From Daphnia pulex (taxonomy: Eukaryota > Arthropoda > Branchiopoda > Diplostraca > Daphniidae): DNA of 64,000 nucleotides. Location of the stretch: positions 9,300,001-9,364,000 of the forward strand of contig NC_060023.1 of the NCBI RefSeq assembly GCF_021134715.1, in the 5' to 3' direction. Of this stretch, positions 60,501-64,000 are shown one piece after another. The first letter of the stretch is position 1. Every line of letters starts with the position of its first letter. Below the pieces are notes generated by a model, which was not told the origin of the DNA, ran no database searches, and saw nothing but the letters and a program-made list of their open reading frames with translations. Both the position numbers and the translations under genes were made by a program.

Positions 60501-61219
60501 TTTTATGTTCTTGTGCAGACAAGAGAGCGGGAAAGAGAGAACTATATGGAGGAGAACCAACTATACTAGCGCTCGCATTGTCACGGGACAACAAACAGCT
60601 TGTTATTTATCTCGACCGACGCCCAGCCCAACCCTCAACCAGCCCAACCAGAAAGAAGAAAGGGGAGGAAAAATTGTATTGTAACCCAGAAAATGAGGCT
60701 ACGCTTTTAGTATATGACGTTGCGGATTCTTTAATGACAGCCAACCAGCAGCAGCTCATGGATCGATCACCGTTATCCAATTTTCCCCCTTTTCCCTTTC
60801 ATCTTTTTTCCTCATCCGGATGAAGGATGACTCAACACGTAGACGGCACTCGCGTATTTACTGGTGGAGAAAAGAAATTGTGTTATAATTACATCAGTTA
60901 ATAGCTGCCGCTTCTGTTCGTAATCATCGTCGTCTTCATCATCATCTTCATCGTCTACGATGGAAATGGCTTCGAGCTGTTGAGCTCCATAGCGGCTGAT
61001 CCTTCGGTTGTTTACTGGAAACGATCCTGATCGGTGGTCAGGAGAAGCGATCAGAGTGGCAGCATCGTTGGTAGTCGACAAGGAGCCGGGCGATGATGGC
61101 ATGTCGTAGGTGGCAGCCGACACTGGCGTTTCTGCCACCGCCATTTCTTCTTCAACATCTTCCCGATCTGTCAGGATCGTCCTTCGGCTGTTGACACGGT
61201 TTGGCCAAGATAGACGCAT
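39510..61219 (-). CDS. rho-4: EF-hand rhomboid intramembrane serine protease (rhomboid-4 / RHBDL type)
   Basis: Polytopic protease cleaving membrane proteins within the bilayer. Exons: 60893-61219, 58449-58472, 55490-55735, 44658-44770, 43949-44066, 40421-40563, 40233-40345, 40002-40102, 39851-39905 and 39510-39754; total 1485 nt, 494 residues, all phases closing. A disordered acidic N-terminus ([21 protein letters not shown]) runs into an EF-hand region ([22 protein letters not shown]) continuing to FQDFVNV. Then come [29 protein letters not shown] (first membrane segment), [31 protein letters not shown], the catalytic serine motif [13 protein letters not shown] and the catalytic histidine in [11 protein letters not shown]. 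The C-terminus is NPDPFYPAN. Length and order match EF-hand rhomboids such as RHBDL1/3 and fly rhomboid-4. It spans 21.7 kb with very large introns. Confidence 0.93.
40564..43948 (-). other. Rhomboid intron (3.4 kb)
   Basis: Intron between the first-membrane-segment exon and the GEIWRF exon. It is rich in A/T homopolymers and GA, CT, CA repeats. No extra exon is identified. Confidence 0.6.
48227..48246. repeat. (TA)n microsatellite
   Basis: Twenty bases of uninterrupted TA repeat in the large rhomboid intron. Confidence 0.9.
52721..52735 (+). repeat. (TATC)n microsatellite
   Basis: Nearly four tandem TATC units in the large rhomboid intron. Confidence 0.85.
52801..52823 (+). repeat. (GTCC)n microsatellite
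   Basis: Five tandem CGTC/GTCC units in the large rhomboid intron. Confidence 0.9.
54630..54646 (+). repeat. (GT)n microsatellite
   Basis: Seventeen bases of GT repeat. A CA repeat of similar length follows at about 54720-54737, so the two are complementary. Confidence 0.9.
55736..58448 (-). other. Rhomboid intron (2.7 kb)
   Basis: Intron between the 24-bp microexon and the main EF-hand exon. It contains a GA repeat at 56461-56479 and GTA repeats near 56888. A minus-strand open frame at 56716-56928 ends near a GTGAGT donor, but it lacks recognisable homology and is not called. Confidence 0.55.
56461..56479 (+). repeat. (AG)n microsatellite
   Basis: Nineteen bases of AG repeat in a rhomboid intron. 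Confidence 0.9.
58473..60892 (-). other. Rhomboid intron (2.4 kb)
   Basis: Intron between the N-terminal coding exon and the microexon. A 199-codon open frame on the plus strand (58632-59231) has lysine-rich low-complexity content and no recognisable motif, so it is not called. Confidence 0.55.
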
Positions 61220-62679
61220 ATTTTTTTCCTCCTCCTGAATAAAACAAGAAAAAAAAGGAAACTCATAAATTGGTGGTCCCCAAATCCCCGCAATCAACAT
61301 GGTCCCAGCATCATCATATCACACACGAGGATGGATCCTTCACCCATACTACTACTGGTTATATTATGTTAACGTCGTCTCCCTTTTTCTCTCCAGAGTA
61401 TTCCACTCTCTCTCTCTTAGCTTCTGCCTATAACCCGATAAGCAACATCGGAAAAAATGGCTGCCAACTCCTTTTTCGGAGCAAACATATATATACAGTG
61501 TACACATACATATATATATACACGGCACACATACTATATTTACCCAGGAAATGAGATTACATGGTATAGCTTCGCATGAAAGTATCCAATATCTTTTTTT
61601 TCCCTAGCTGTTCTTTCACTCTTTAGTTATTCCCCTTTTTCTTTCCCTCCCACTTTTTGATAAGTCGTTCAATATCTCCGGTGTGTGTTTATTTGTTTTT
61701 ATTATTATTAAATGGAATCCCAGGAGCAATCGGCTTTCACGCAACAAGGAATTCTCTCCTTTCAATACAAATAGCATACTTAACGAAAAGAGACGGAAAA
61801 GAAAAACTGCTTGATGCTGTTGTTTTCTACCTATACTAAATAGAACACAGTTCGCTCGACTGTGACTAACGCCCATCAAAGATTTGATTGCTATTACCCT
61901 GACGACTAGACGTTGGATACACACAACTCCCCACACAAGTTCTTTTCGGTACTTTACGAAATTAAATCGATATCTATAGACACACCCACACAAGTTCGTT
62001 CAAAAGTAACACACATTGATTATATCGGTGCTTCTTTATATATCTTTAAAAGCTCATTTAACTAACTTGTTTTTCCTACGAGCCGGAAGCGGATTCTCAA
62101 AACGTCCATCTTGCCTCGAGGCAGAATTACAGGTGATAATTTTTCTCGTTTTTCACGAGCCCTCGGGGTCATTCTTGTTCTCAAATTAAGGCTCCAGGGG
62201 AAAAGATTGTATGCGTGTGTGGGCACGAATAGCTAAATATCGATTGGTAACTAAAGGAAGCCTTTTTTTTTCTTACTTCTTCAAAAGCATCAATTCAATT
62301 AGAAGTTCAAGCGCCTCAGAGCTATTAAGCGCCTCAAGGCGACTTTCAACAACTTCACCTGCATATTTTTTGGCCGACGTTTGAAAATGGCGTCACTATA
62401 ACTATACACCACAAGAGTCACTCGAATCAAAAGATGAGCACGAGGTTCTGTCTGCAAGAAAATCGATGGCGACCGTTAAAAAAGCCTATGATTTTTAATG
62501 CCATCACTCGAGTTAAGTACAACTTGAGCTAAAATCTTTAAGTTTACACAAAAACCTAATCAAGTCGAATGAATGAACTTGTCTCGTCAATCTTAATGAA
62601 ATAGTCTGTGCCTAAATTAGACACACACAATCGAGTCAGACAAGACTAATTTAATAGAAAAAAAGCAGCATGACTTACT
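61220..62679 (-). other. Rhomboid 5'UTR with putative first intron
   Basis: The start codon exon begins at 61234, after an acceptor (TTATTCAG). A strong minus-strand donor, GTAAGT, sits at 62678-62673. This suggests a non-coding first exon ending at 62679 and a 1.4-kb first intron at 61235-62678. The pairing is inferred from splice signals only. Confidence 0.4.
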
Positions 62680-64000
62680 CGTGTATCAGTGGCGGAACGG
62701 AATTCACTGGTGGTGGCCAACAAATAAAAAGTAGCGGGGAGTACACTCGACTTCCGGTGTAATCAAGTCGACACACACGAGCGATTGTTGGCACTCGACA
62801 AAGTTCGTCAGCAGGGCAACGTGCGTGATTCACCACGAGATGAAGAAGAAATCGTAATGATGAAAAAACAACACACGAGACGACGTCGGTCGACGCTCCA
62901 CATGCCTCGACGTCGCAAAACAAACTGATGGGAGAGACCCAAACAACTTTCCCTTCTGCCCATACACACACACGCACACGAATGAAAAGACGACGTCCCG
63001 TCCCGCAGGCGAACCTACTGAAGCACCTCCCATTTTGGACGTGAGCTGTTTTTGTTTTCGATCGAGGTTCGTTGACATTGGACCGTCAATTATTATTGAA
63101 AGTTGGACAATGAGTTTTGTGTCTGTGCAACTAAAGTTGTGTGGAGATTTGGTTGGAAAAATTGAAGAGTTTTTTTCCATAATGAAAAGGGGAACGAATA
63201 TCTGACCCAGGGATATTACCCGGGCTAGCACGTGGCTTGTAGGGAAGCCAACTGATGGGGGGGAAAAGTTAACCCCCTCTCCCCTCTTTTCTATATTATA
63301 TCCCCTCTCCTCCATTGCCATGGAATCGCACCCCCCCCTCTTCTATCGGGATGACTCATATTCTAGATCAATATGAAAGTTCCCTAAATAATGTGAAAAC
63401 GTGCTTTCTGTTTGAATTAGATGAGAGATGAATAGATGATGTTTCTGACTTTGACGTACTACTTGCAATGAATCCGGAAACGAGAAACATCGTGTTCTTC
63501 ATTGAAAAACGTGTTTTTTTTTATATTTTTAACAATTTAATCTGTGTTTATTGGTTTTTATCGAAGAAAACCGTGAATATAATTTCGTGGTTAAGTAGAT
63601 TTGGATGCCTGATTAATTTTAACAAGCGATCTCCCACTCAACCGGACCGAAATGGTGGGGGTACTTTTCGGATCGTAATCCGGAAAAGAACTTTACAAAT
63701 CCGGACTAGGTCTAATCTGTTCAGAATCGCAAGGCGATTCCAACGGAATTAAGTCCGGATTTTTATCTTTTCCCGTTCACGAGATAATCACGGTTGAAAA
63801 TCGTGAAATATCACGAAAACCCAAAGTCTCCCCGTCCGACTACATCGCTTTTAGCCGTATATTCGGCTTGTAAAAAAAAACTAATTAACACAAAATGTAG
63901 CCCTTTCATCCCTCTTTCAGAATCCAAAAGGATTTTTTATAATTCTTTGAGATGTTTGAGATATCACGATTTTCGTGATACCCCCATTTCGACACATTTT
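62680..64000. other. Putative rhomboid promoter region and terminal repeat-like DNA
   Basis: If the 5'UTR model is right, the transcription start lies within a few hundred bases to the right of 62679. The last 250 bases contain repeated TCACGA/TCGTGA words, including a perfect 8-bp inverted repeat at 63962-63980. No coding sequence is recognised. Confidence 0.4.
63962..63980. repeat. Perfect inverted repeat TATCACGA-TTT-TCGTGATA
   Basis: Eight-base arms with a 3-base loop. Related TCACGA and TCGTGA words recur at 63778-63820. This may be the edge of a dispersed repeat or a palindromic binding site. Confidence 0.6.

Overview
The window reads as arthropod nuclear DNA, most probably from a cladoceran crustacean (Daphnia-like). 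It has compact genes with 60-400 bp introns, conserved animal proteins (RpS9, rhomboid, Sans), a group III chitinase, a proctolin-type prohormone and an intronless MATH-BTB gene. The right half is unusually rich in purine/pyrimidine tracts and microsatellites. No rRNA, tRNA, CRISPR or intact transposon was recognised.

Layout. 0.3-6.4 kb: two nearly identical genes for secreted tyrosine/threonine-rich repeat proteins, divergently oriented (317-1759 minus; 5135-6393 plus), with ribosomal protein S9 (2763-4403, minus) between them. A third copy lies at 13798-15199 (minus). All three share a promoter block (CACGTG, TATAAAA, TCAGT initiator) and a first coding exon of only four bases. 7.2-8.2 kb: a 5'-complete but truncated tropomodulin-like gene. 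8.9-10.0 kb: a single-exon MATH-BTB (SPOP-like) gene. 12.0-13.1 kb: a small prohormone gene whose signal peptide is directly followed by RYLMT-R, a proctolin-type precursor carrying Met at position 4. 16.0-18.7 kb: a Sans/USH1G homologue (ankyrin repeats, SAM, C-terminal PDZ ligand). 20.2-30.7 kb: a 15-exon Cht7-type chitinase with an N-terminal membrane anchor, two intact GH18 domains and a CBM14. 39.5-61.2 kb (5'UTR possibly to 62.7 kb): an EF-hand rhomboid protease (rhomboid-4/RHBDL type) in ten coding exons, including a 24-bp microexon and a 10.7 kb intron.

The 30.7-39.5 kb interval and the large introns hold mainly simple repeats. They also contain a heat-shock-element-like array near 31.88 kb and an inverted nuclear-receptor-like half-site pair near 30.32 kb.

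The genes do not form an operon or pathway. A loose theme is cuticle and extracellular matrix (tyrosine-rich secreted proteins, membrane chitinase). Exon joins were inferred by eye from splice signals, reading phase and family conservation. The chitinase (3282 nt), rhomboid (1485 nt), Sans (1605 nt) and RpS9 (585 nt) models all close in frame.
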